Below, in pieces: positions 6,461 through 12,954 of a DNA stretch of 17,156 nucleotides. A program made the position numbers and the translations under genes. The stretch is from positions 1 through 17,156 of the forward strand of contig JBFWKS010000054.1 of NCBI GenBank assembly GCA_050252545.1. The letters run 5' to 3'. A model generated the notes under the pieces. It ran no database searches, was not told the origin of the DNA, and saw nothing but the letters and a program-made list of their open reading frames with translations. The stretch comes from Patulibacter sp050252545. GTDB taxonomy: Bacteria; Actinomycetota; Thermoleophilia; Solirubrobacterales; Solirubrobacteraceae. Numbering within the stretch: the stretch's first letter is position 1; every line of letters starts with the position of its first letter.

Positions 6461-6493
6461 GTCCGCGTCGAGCCATGACGGCCCGACGCGGAC
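6461..6493 (-). terminator. Long hairpin after the Ig-repeat protein gene
   Basis: GTCCGCGTCG (6461-6470) pairs perfectly with CGACGCGGAC (6484-6493). Inside, GCC and GGC extend the stem across one A-C mismatch, leaving a 5-nt loop. The structure begins 6 bp beyond the stop codon of the Ig-repeat gene, so it very probably terminates that transcript before rmlB. Confidence 0.72.
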
Positions 6494-6498
6494 GACGC

Positions 6499-9315
6499 TC
6501 AGCGCGCGGCCACGTACCGCGGCAGCGTGTACGTGCGGACGGCCGAGCGCTTGCGGCTCTGTGCCCGCACGCGCGTGTCGGCACGGTAGGCGGCCGCCTG
6601 GTCACCCTGACCGTCGGCGACGGTCTTCGTGAACCGGCCCGACGACGTCAGCTTGACCCGGCCGATCGTCTTCCAGCTGCCGCAGCCGACGCGCCGCTTG
6701 AGCACGACGGTCTGACGGGACGTGATCCGCGGGGCGGACGCGCGTCCCTTGAACCGGATCCGGTTGCCGGTGCGTCGCACGGACGTGAAGTTCATGCGAC
6801 GGACCAACCGCAGCGCCTTGCTGCTCTTGCCGGCCACCCGCGCCTGGTACCGGGTCTTGGACGACGAGCGCAGGTAGCGCTTGGCGGGCCGCTTCGCGGT
6901 GGCCGAGAACAGCCCGTCCTTGCCGACCTTGGCCCGCGCCACGACCTTGCCGGTGGCGAGGAACCGCAGCTGCACCGTCTTGCCGATGTGCGCCCGGTCG
7001 GCCGCACCCGCCAGGCGGACCCTGCTGCCGGAGCGCCGCACGTCGGTCAGGACGACCTGGCGCGACTCGCACTGCAGGGCCGCGCCGGCGACACCCGCGC
7101 CGGGATCCGGCGTGGGTGTCGGGATCGGGGTCGGCGTGGGGGTCGGGGCCGGCGCGACGAACGACGCCACGGTCACCGGACCGGCGCCGGTGAACTCGCG
7201 ATCATCCGCGTCGGTCACGCGCACGACGATGTCGTACTCACCGTCCGGGAACTGCGCGGGCGCCAGGTAGGCGACGCACCAACCGTCCGTGAACGTTCCG
7301 TCGACCGTGATCTCGGCGCCGCCACCGCGCGGAGTGACCGCCACCGTGCAGGACGCGACCGTGACACCCGCGGGCACCTCGACCGGCGCACCGACCGCGC
7401 GCTCGATGGCGATCGGCGTGCCCACGGCGATGTCCGGCTTGACCGGGACGGCCGGGATGGTGATCGTGCCGCTGCCGGTCGCCTCATCACCGTTGGAGTC
7501 GGTGACCTTGGTGTCGACGTCGTAGTCACCGGGTGCCAGGTCGTCGGGCAGCGTGCCGACGCAGGACTCCGTGTCCGCGTCGTAGCGCACGTCGGTGACC
7601 GGGACCGGATCTCCGCCGCCCGCAGGCGTCACGGTGATCTCGCACGCCTCGACGGTCGCACCGTCGCCCGGCGTCACCGGCACGACGACCTTGCCGTCCT
7701 CGATCTCCGGATCGCCGACGGTCGGACCGTCCGCCGGTGCCGGCACCGTGATCGTGCCGGCCGCGGTGTCCTCCAGGGTACCGTCGCTCACCTTCGCGTC
7801 GACGCCGTAGTCACCCGGAGCGATGTCAGCGGGAAGGTCCCCCACGCACGCACCGCGGACGGGGTCGTACGTCACGCCGGTCACCGCCACATCAGCGTCG
7901 CCGGAGTCCTTGACGGTGATCTCGCAGGTCAGGACGCCACCGGTTCCGGGCGTCACCGGCACGACGACGCGGTCGCCGTCGCGGACGGGCGTGCCGAGCT
8001 CGGGCGCGACCGGGCCGGCGGGGATGGTGATCTCACCGGTGCCGGTCCCCGAGTCGCCGTTGGAGTCGGTCACCTCGGTGTCGACGTCGTAGTCACCCGG
8101 ATCCAGGTCCGCGGGCAGGTCCGCCACGCACCGACCCGTGATCGAGTCGTAGGTCGCCGTCAACGGGATCGCAGCGCCACCGCCCTTGGGCGTGATCGTG
8201 ATCGTGCATCCGGTGACGGTCCCGCCGTCGCCGGGGCCGACCGGGACGACGACCTGGCCGCCCTCGATCGCCGGGGTCCCGACGGTGGGACCGCCGAGGG
8301 TGAAGGTGCCCGGACCGCTCGTGCCGGTGCCGCCCGTGGCCGTCGTGGCCGACACGGTGGCGCTGTAGTCCCCGACCGGGAAGTCCGCAGCCGGGAGCGG
8401 TGCCGTGCAACGGCCGCCGGCGTAGGTGCCGGCGAGCGTCTGCGCGGTGCCGCCGTCAGGCGTGATGGTGAACTCGCAGGCCGTGATCGTCGTGCCCTCC
8501 GGGGCGGTGACGTCGGCGCCGATCACGCGATCGATCGCATCCGGCACGCCGAGCGTGGGGGCGGTGGCCGGGTCGCACGGGGTGCCGTGGACGTCGACGC
8601 GCGACTCGCCGACCGTGAGCTCGACGGCGGGCGTCTCGACGCCGAGGCTCCTCGTCACGACCTCGACGCGGAGCGCGCGGCGCGTGACGCTGTCAGCGGT
8701 CTTGACCTCCTCGCCCGGGTACAGACGTACGATGAGCTGCACGAGCGGCAGGTTCAGCGCGTCGCTGATGACCTCGACCGGCTCGGTGAGGTTGAGGATC
8801 GGAGCCCCACCCAGGATGCTGACGCCGTCCACGTTGTAGGACGACTCCAGCGTCTGGACGCCGGCGACGCAGCGCGCCGCGGCGCGGGACTCGATCGCGT
8901 CCACCTGCAGGATGCCGGCCAGCGGGACCGTCAGGATCGTCAGGCCGACGCCCAGATCGGTGACCTCGGTGCGGGCCACCGGCTCCTGCTCCGAGACGCC
9001 ACGCGTGGGCTGGTTGCTCGTCTCGCCGTGCAGCGCGTCGAGGTTGATGCCCAGCGGGTTGAGGATGGCGAGGATCTGGTTCAGCGGACCCGTCTCGTCG
9101 TCGACGCACGGCTCCCCGATGTCGCCCGATCCGACGAGCGAGAGCGCCTCGAGCGGCAGAGGAATGCCCAGGAGACTGCCGGTGAGGCCCTTGGTCTCAC
9201 AGGTGTACCCCGTGGTCGGCGGCGCCGCTGATGCTGGGCTCGTGAAGGCGAGCGCCGCAATCACGGCGACGATGAACGACACCCATGGGGCGCGTCTCGG
9301 GGACATGGACTGCAT
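6499..9315 (-). CDS. Large secreted Ig-like repeat surface protein
   Basis: This is a 938-residue exported protein. Residues 1-30 are a signal peptide with basic PRR, a hydrophobic core and an ASA cleavage site. Residues 31-250 form a unique domain rich in Leu/Val with four to five cysteines. Residues 252-717 contain five Ig-like beta-sandwich repeats of 89-97 residues. Each has one conserved cysteine pair (280/303, 370/396, 464/490, 558/585, 656/680) and a DYxVDxxVTD-type end. Residues 721-740 are a Pro-Thr wall-spanning linker. Residues 753-838 and 842-932 are two related strongly basic beta-rich repeats beginning VRRSGSRVRL and VRRTGNRIRF. There is no LPXTG or transmembrane anchor. ATG 9315 has AGGAG nine bases upstream; two other in-frame starts lie just before it. 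The role is probably adhesion or a wall-bound scaffold, inferred from architecture only. Confidence 0.88.
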   Translation of the reverse strand: MQSMSPRRAPWVSFIVAVIAALAFTSPASAAPPTTGYTCETKGLTGSLLGIPLPLEALSLVGSGDIGEPCVDDETGPLNQILAILNPLGINLDALHGETSNQPTRGVSEQEPVARTEVTDLGVGLTILTVPLAGILQVDAIESRAAARCVAGVQTLESSYNVDGVSILGGAPILNLTEPVEVISDALNLPLVQLIVRLYPGEEVKTADSVTRRALRVEVVTRSLGVETPAVELTVGESRVDVHGTPCDPATAPTLGVPDAIDRVIGADVTAPEGTTITACEFTITPDGGTAQTLAGTYAGGRCTAPLPAADFPVGDYSATVSATTATGGTGTSGPGTFTLGGPTVGTPAIEGGQVVVPVGPGDGGTVTGCTITITPKGGGAAIPLTATYDSITGRCVADLPADLDPGDYDVDTEVTDSNGDSGTGTGEITIPAGPVAPELGTPVRDGDRVVVPVTPGTGGVLTCEITVKDSGDADVAVTGVTYDPVRGACVGDLPADIAPGDYGVDAKVSDGTLEDTAAGTITVPAPADGPTVGDPEIEDGKVVVPVTPGDGATVEACEITVTPAGGGDPVPVTDVRYDADTESCVGTLPDDLAPGDYDVDTKVTDSNGDEATGSGTITIPAVPVKPDIAVGTPIAIERAVGAPVEVPAGVTVASCTVAVTPRGGGAEITVDGTFTDGWCVAYLAPAQFPDGEYDIVVRVTDADDREFTGAGPVTVASFVAPAPTPTPTPIPTPTPDPGAGVAGAALQCESRQVVLTDVRRSGSRVRLAGAADRAHIGKTVQLRFLATGKVVARAKVGKDGLFSATAKRPAKRYLRSSSKTRYQARVAGKSSKALRLVRRMNFTSVRRTGNRIRFKGRASAPRITSRQTVVLKRRVGCGSWKTIGRVKLTSSGRFTKTVADGQGDQAAAYRADTRVRAQSRKRSAVRTYTLPRYVAAR
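7165..8562 (-). repeat. Five tandem Ig-like domain repeats within the surface protein
   Basis: Approximate units, in protein order, are 8562-8296, 8295-8017, 8016-7738, 7737-7447 and 7446-7165. Units 2 and 4 are the most alike: both start GPTVG and carry VVVPV, ITPKGGG or VTPAGGG, LAPGDYDVDT-like segments and VTDSNGD. The DNA encoding their ends (near 8059-8098 and 7493-7532) is almost identical. This suggests duplication of a module or gene conversion. Confidence 0.8.
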
Positions 9316-9324
9316 CGGCATCAA

Positions 9325-9329
9325 CTCCT
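9325..9329 (-). promoter_or_regulatory. Shine-Dalgarno AGGAG that decides the Ig-repeat protein start
   Basis: Three in-frame ATG codons (9321, 9315, 9306) and a TTG (9324) lie close together. AGGAG is 9 nt from ATG 9315 but only 3 nt from ATG 9321 and 18 nt from ATG 9306, so 9315 is the best start. Confidence 0.65.
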
Positions 9330-9342
9330 GGGGGAACGGGCC

Positions 9343-9362
9343 GGCGGCCGCGGGAGGCCGCC
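9343..9362 (-). promoter_or_regulatory. 5'-leader hairpin of the Ig-repeat protein mRNA
   Basis: GGCGGCC and GGCCGCC form a 7-bp stem with a 6-nt loop. It would lie within the first bases of the transcript if the -10 at 9378-9373 is used. It precedes the Shine-Dalgarno by about 14 nt. It could protect the 5' end or modulate translation; the function is inferred. Confidence 0.35.
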
Positions 9363-9372
9363 AGACCGAGCC

Positions 9373-9378
9373 AGCATA
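9373..9378 (-). promoter_or_regulatory. Putative -10 (TATGCT) of the Ig-repeat protein gene
   Basis: The minus-strand hexamer TATGCT lies about 57 bp before the chosen ATG, giving a leader of roughly 50 nt that holds a hairpin and a Shine-Dalgarno site. No clear -35 is seen. Confidence 0.45.
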
Positions 9379-9495
9379 GGCGTCCGTACGCCCGGCGGGG
9401 CCGATTGTGCCAGCGGTTCACCCGGGTGGCGGGTGCAGGTGCGGCGCACGCAGCCGGCGCGTACGGCGTCCGCGGCCCCGGCCCTCACGACCTGT

Positions 9496-9501
9496 CACCG
9501 T
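9496..9501 (+). promoter_or_regulatory. Possible degenerate -10 (CACCGT) of the small membrane protein gene
   Basis: CACCGT is one base from the TACCGT seen before other genes here and ends 8 nt before the GTG at 9510. No Shine-Dalgarno sequence is visible. The rest of the 194-bp divergent gap shows only the Ig-repeat gene promoter and leader. Confidence 0.3.
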
Positions 9502-9509
9502 TTCGCCCC

Positions 9510-9965
9510 GTGCCCATCACCGATCCGCAGGGTCAGGCGTGGAAGGTCCGCCGACGGTGGCTGCCGTGGCGGCGACGGATCCGCGACGTTCCGGACGGGC
9601 CCATCGACGTCGGTCACCTGGGCGACGACCCGATCAGCATGGTGATCGGCGTGATCGCGCTGATCCTTGCGATCCCGGCCCTCGTCGTGCTCACGATCCT
9701 GCTCGCCGAGCTGCTGCTCCTGATCGTGCTGCTGCCGGTCGTCGTTCTGCTGCGGATGGTGGCCCCGGTGCCGTGGACGATCGAGGCGAGCGTGCGCACG
9801 GCGGAGCGACCGTCGTGGCTCCCCGACGCGTGGTCGTCGCGCTACCTGTCCTCGGTCCGTGGATGGCGCGGATCGACCAGGCGGATGGACGCGATCGCGT
9901 CCGATCTGCGGGCCGGGCGCCTCCCGCCCGCCGACACCCGCGCGGTGTCGCCGGACGAGCGCTGA
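9510..9965 (+). CDS. Small membrane protein with a hydrophobic double-helix segment, unknown function
   Basis: This 151-residue protein is not recognised. It has a basic N-terminal region (WKVRRRWLPWRRRIR, residues 11-25). A long hydrophobic stretch at about 42-84, rich in Ile/Leu/Val, is long enough for two adjacent transmembrane helices with a short PALV-type turn. An amphipathic Trp/Arg-rich cytoplasmic or membrane-surface tail (residues 85-151) follows. The frame is open much further upstream, but that part is shadow sequence antisense to the Ig-repeat gene start. GTG 9510 gives a compact protein and has CACCGT eight bases before it. It diverges from the Ig-repeat gene and converges with rmlD, 33 bp away. 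No role can be inferred beyond membrane location. Confidence 0.68.
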   Translation: MPITDPQGQAWKVRRRWLPWRRRIRDVPDGPIDVGHLGDDPISMVIGVIALILAIPALVVLTILLAELLLLIVLLPVVVLLRMVAPVPWTIEASVRTAERPSWLPDAWSSRYLSSVRGWRGSTRRMDAIASDLRAGRLPPADTRAVSPDER

Positions 9966-9995
9966 TCGGAGCCGAGAGCCCGACGGACGATCTGC

Positions 9996-10014
9996 GCGTC
10001 AGGCCGTCTGACGC
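9996..10014. terminator. Hairpin over the rmlD stop codon, between convergent genes
   Basis: GCGTCAG (9996-10002) and CTGACGC (10008-10014) form a 7-bp stem with a 5-nt loop. It includes the rmlD stop codon and lies 31 bp after the membrane protein stop. It could terminate transcription from either side. Confidence 0.45.
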
Positions 10015-10967
10015 AACCGTCCGGCCTCGGCCAGGTGCGCGCGCACACCCTCGCGCCAGTCGGGCAGCCGGGGCACGTCGGATCTCGTGCTCGCCAGCAC
10101 GCTCCACGCGGGCCGCGACGCAGGACGGGGAAAGGCGTCGCTCGTCACCGGCGTGGCGACCGTGGACGATCCGATGAGCGAGAACGTCTCGGCCGCCAGG
10201 CCGCACCAGGTGACCTGGCCGGCGCCGACGGCGTGGGCGATCCCGCGGGCTTCCGAGCCCGCGGCCCGGACGAGCGCCGGGGCCAGATGACCGGTCCAGG
10301 TCGGCGACCCGGTCTGGTCGTCCACGACCGTCACCTCGTCGCGGTCCTCGGCCAGCCGGACCATCGTGTCGATGAAGTTCGGGCCGCCCTCGCCGAAGAG
10401 CCACGCCGTGCGGCAGATCAGGTGGTCCGGGTTGTGCTCGGCGACCTCCTGCTCCCCGACGAGCTTCGTGCGGCCGTAGGCGTTGGTCGGGCCGGTGACG
10501 GCGTCCTCGGGGTAGGGCTCGTTCGCGTCCCCGGGCAGCACGTAGTCGGTCGACACGTGGATCAACCGCACGCCCAGCGCCGCGGTGGCGCGCGCCAGGT
10601 TGCCGGCGCCGGTGCCGTTGACGGCCAGGGCGGCGTCCTCCTGCTCCTCGGCCCCGTCGACGTCGGTGAACGCCGCGCAGTTGACGACCACCGTCGGCGA
10701 CAGCCGCTCCAGGGTGAGCGTCGTGCCGTGCAGGTCGGTGATGTCGATGTCGGGCCGGTCGATCGCGACGACGTCCCAGCCGTGGACGCGGGCGACGTCG
10801 GCGACGCGGTGCCCGAGCATCCCGAGCGCTCCGACGACGACCATCCGCCGGCGAGCCTCGGCCGGGTCGTCGACGTCGACCTCGTCGCGGTCGAGCGCAC
10901 CGGCGTTGGGACGGATCACCATGTTCGGCCCCAGGCGCTGGATCTCGCGGTGGCGCACGAATCCCAT
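9999..10967 (-). CDS. rmlD: dTDP-4-dehydrorhamnose reductase
   Basis: This 322-residue enzyme of the RmlD/SDR family reduces dTDP-4-keto-L-rhamnose to dTDP-L-rhamnose, the last step of the pathway. The nucleotide-binding GALGMLGH is at residues 46-53. NCAAFTDVDGAE is at 96-107. The active-site S139-TDYV and Y164-GRT-K168 follow in the expected order, and a C-terminal sugar-binding part carries DWREGVRAHL. About 41 residues before the usual beta-1 strand (MVVVGALG) form a charged extension that standard RmlD proteins lack. An ATG at residue 42 (position 10844) could be the true start, but the extension keeps plausible coding sequence. It follows rmlA by 43 bp in the same direction, so the two are probably one transcript, with a weak GGGA site before ATG 10967. 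Confidence 0.9.
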   Translation of the reverse strand: MGFVRHREIQRLGPNMVIRPNAGALDRDEVDVDDPAEARRRMVVVGALGMLGHRVADVARVHGWDVVAIDRPDIDITDLHGTTLTLERLSPTVVVNCAAFTDVDGAEEQEDAALAVNGTGAGNLARATAALGVRLIHVSTDYVLPGDANEPYPEDAVTGPTNAYGRTKLVGEQEVAEHNPDHLICRTAWLFGEGGPNFIDTMVRLAEDRDEVTVVDDQTGSPTWTGHLAPALVRAAGSEARGIAHAVGAGQVTWCGLAAETFSLIGSSTVATPVTSDAFPRPASRPAWSVLASTRSDVPRLPDWREGVRAHLAEAGRLRQTA

Positions 10968-11010
10968 CAGGCGTCCCGTCCGTCGCTGGCCGACCGTGCC
11001 GTGCCGGGCA

Positions 11011-12093
11011 TCAGAGGATCTCGATCTCGCTGTTGTCGCCGACCATGAACCGGTAGGCGCGGGGCGTGCGCTCCCCGCGGCGCACCGTGACGTCGCGTCC
11101 CAGGAGCGACGACTCGATCCGGCCCTCCAGGCCGATCAGCTGCGCCCGCTCCAGCAGGATCGAGTGCTCGACCTCGGATCGCTCGACCACCCCGCCGGCG
11201 GCGATCGAGCTGTACGGCCCGACGTAGCTGTCGCGAATGACGGCCCCGGCACCGATCACGACCGGACCGCGCACCACCGACCGCTCGATCGTGGCGCCCG
11301 GCTCGATCACGACGCGGCCCGACACCTCGGATCCCTCGTCGATCGTGCCCTCCACGCGTCGCTCGATCGTGTCGAGGATCAGGCGGTTGGCCTCGAGCAT
11401 GTCGGCGAGCTTGCCGGTGTCCTTCCACCAGCCGTGCACGACGTGCGGCTCGACCCGGTCGCCCTGGTCGACGACCCACTGGATCGCGTCGGTGATCTCC
11501 AGCTCGCCGCGGGGGGACGGCTCGATCGCCTTCGCCGCCTCGAGGATCCGCGGCGTGAAGAGGTAGACGCCGACGAGCGCCAGATCGCTCTTGGGCTCCT
11601 TGGGCTTCTCGACCAGCCGCGTGACGCGCCCATCGGTGAGCTCCGCCACGCCGTAGGACGTGGGATCGTCGACCGGCTGCAGCAGGATCATCGCGGCCGG
11701 CGCCTTCTCGCGGAACTCCTGCACGAGCCCGGTGATGCCGCCCTGCAGCAGGTTGTCGCCCAGGTACATGACGAACGGGCTGTCACCGAGGAACGGCTCG
11801 GCGGTGAGGACCGCGTGCGCCAGACCGTCCGGGGACGCCTGCTCGATGTAGGTGATCGACACGCCGTCTCCGAACCGCGACCCGTCACCGGCGACCTCAC
11901 GGATCTCGCCGCCGGTCTCGGGGTTGAGGATGATCCCGATCTCGGTGACGCCCGCGGCGACCATCGAGCGGATGCCGTAGAAGAGCACCGGCTCGTTGGC
12001 CACCGGCACCAGCTGCTTGGCGCTCGTGTGGGTGATCGGCCGCAGGCGCGTGCCACGCCCGCCCGAAAGGATCAGGCCCTTGAGATCGCTCAT
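11011..12093 (-). CDS. rmlA: Glucose-1-phosphate thymidylyltransferase, long form
   Basis: This 360-residue nucleotidyltransferase joins dTTP and glucose-1-phosphate to give dTDP-glucose, the first step toward dTDP-L-rhamnose. The signature GGRGTRLRPIT is at residues 11-21. The metal-binding LGDN is at 111-114, VEKPKEPKSD at 161-170, and WWKDTG at 222-227. Residues about 250-335 form a left-handed beta-helix of hexapeptide repeats (IEPGATI, IGAGAVI). This makes it the long StrD-like form rather than the 290-residue short RmlA. The start ATG 12093 gives MSDLKGLILSGG; the frame upstream is non-conserved. A TACCCT hexamer ends 9 nt before the ATG. It is followed by rmlD after 43 bp, forming an rmlA-rmlD unit. 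Confidence 0.94.
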   Translation of the reverse strand: MSDLKGLILSGGRGTRLRPITHTSAKQLVPVANEPVLFYGIRSMVAAGVTEIGIILNPETGGEIREVAGDGSRFGDGVSITYIEQASPDGLAHAVLTAEPFLGDSPFVMYLGDNLLQGGITGLVQEFREKAPAAMILLQPVDDPTSYGVAELTDGRVTRLVEKPKEPKSDLALVGVYLFTPRILEAAKAIEPSPRGELEITDAIQWVVDQGDRVEPHVVHGWWKDTGKLADMLEANRLILDTIERRVEGTIDEGSEVSGRVVIEPGATIERSVVRGPVVIGAGAVIRDSYVGPYSSIAAGGVVERSEVEHSILLERAQLIGLEGRIESSLLGRDVTVRRGERTPRAYRFMVGDNSEIEIL

Positions 12094-12102
12094 CGCGCGC
12101 AG

Positions 12103-12108
12103 AGGGTA
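12103..12108 (-). promoter_or_regulatory. Putative -10 (TACCCT) of the rmlA-rmlD unit
   Basis: The minus-strand TACCCT ends 9 nt before the rmlA ATG with no Shine-Dalgarno site between. It is the same hexamer as before rmlB, so both rhamnose loci may share promoter strength. Confidence 0.5.
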
Positions 12109-12201
12109 TCTGGCCCGACCCGACCCGGCGCCCGGCGACGCCGACGTCCCGCGGTCGACGGGCGACCCCGCCGGCACGGCGGCCGGAGCTCCCGGCGGTC
12201 G

Positions 12202-12678
12202 TCAGTAGACCCCGGCCCCGAGCTTGCGGTGATCCCAGGTCGACCGACGAACCTCCACGAACTCCATCGCCACGCGCTTGAAGGCCTGCTTGCGGACGAC
12301 GTCGATCGTCAGCGCGTCCAGGTCGCCGCCGCCCTCCGGCGGGGTGTAGCGCCGGAAGATCTCCTGGCCCAGCGCCGAGACGTCGTCGATGTCGTGGTGC
12401 AGCCGCACCTCGCACTCCAGCATCACGCCGCGCAGCTCGGGGTAGGTCTCGCCCGCCTCGACCTGCAGGGTCACGCGCGGGTCGCGCTCGAGGTTCTTGA
12501 CCTTCTGCGACTTGGCGAACGTCCACGCCCAGATCGTGCCGTCGCGGACGACGAACCACAGCGGCATGAGGTGCGGCCAGCCCCGCACGCCGTTGGTGGC
12601 GCACACGACCGTGCGCTCCTCGTCGAGGAAAGCCAGGGCCTCGGCCTCGCTCATCGTGATCTGGTCGCGTCGCGTCAT
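12202..12678 (-). CDS. PPOX-fold flavin- or F420-dependent oxidoreductase family protein
   Basis: This 158-residue split-barrel protein belongs to the pyridoxamine 5'-phosphate oxidase-like superfamily, whose actinobacterial members often use coenzyme F420 or FMN. The N-terminal MTMSEAEALAFLDEERTVVCATNG-type strand leads into PHLMPLWFVVRDG (residues 36-47). The cofactor-phosphate region TFAKSQKVKNLERDPRV is at 53-69. The characteristic C-terminal STWDHRKLGAGVY (146-158) is shared with many such small proteins. The frame reads far upstream, but MTRRDQITMSEAEA is the natural N-terminus; ATG 12678 has TACCGT ending six bases before it. It lies upstream of rmlA in the same direction with a 108-bp gap and a separate promoter, so a functional link to rhamnose synthesis is unlikely. 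Cofactor and substrate are not determinable from sequence. Confidence 0.87.
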   Translation of the reverse strand: MTRRDQITMSEAEALAFLDEERTVVCATNGVRGWPHLMPLWFVVRDGTIWAWTFAKSQKVKNLERDPRVTLQVEAGETYPELRGVMLECEVRLHHDIDDVSALGQEIFRRYTPPEGGGDLDALTIDVVRKQAFKRVAMEFVEVRRSTWDHRKLGAGVY

Positions 12679-12684
12679 GGCCAG

Positions 12685-12690
12685 ACGGTA
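12685..12690 (-). promoter_or_regulatory. Putative -10 (TACCGT) of the PPOX-family gene, leaderless
   Basis: The minus-strand hexamer TACCGT, preceded by GG, ends exactly 6 nt before ATG 12678. There is no Shine-Dalgarno sequence between. Confidence 0.55.
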
Positions 12691-12803
12691 CCTCGCCGCG
12701 GGCGGGCGCCCGGCGAGGTGGCGGTCCGAGCGGGCGCGCCGGCCACCGCCCCGCCCGGACGGGCGGTGCTCCGGGTGGCGGGGCGCACCCCGACGCAGCC
12801 GAA

Positions 12804-12855
12804 CGTGACCCCTGACGCACCCCGGACCCGGACGTGACGGGTGACGCATCCGGAC
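12804..12855. repeat. Two imperfect direct repeats upstream of the collagen-like gene
   Basis: Unit 1 (12804-12827) and unit 2 (12833-12855) share CGTGAC-N3-TGACGCA-N-CCGGAC with four differences including one gap, about 29 bp apart. They lie in the 276-bp divergent gap, 100-150 bp before the collagen-like ATG. Downstream of them, to the ATG, there is no TANNNT -10. They may be activator sites; nothing else recognisable is in this gap apart from the PPOX -10 and a Shine-Dalgarno site. Confidence 0.4.
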
Positions 12856-12954
12856 GGTGACCGACAGCGCGGATCCGGAGCCCCGACGAGGCGATTCTCC
12901 CCTCATCGAAGGAGCGGGACCACCCACTCCGCCCAACCACCCGAGGAGATCACC

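Noticed and set aside
5254..9231. A 1325-codon open frame on the plus strand, antisense to rmlB and the Ig-repeat gene
   Set aside because: Its translation is Arg/Asp/Gly/His/Val-rich low-complexity sequence with no domain. It mirrors the opposite-strand genes, whose proteins have clear motifs. Such long antisense frames are a normal result of extreme GC codon bias.
10585..12837. A 750-codon plus-strand open frame opposite rmlD, rmlA and the PPOX gene
   Set aside because: It is composition-driven shadow sequence without motifs, lying over three well-recognised minus-strand genes.
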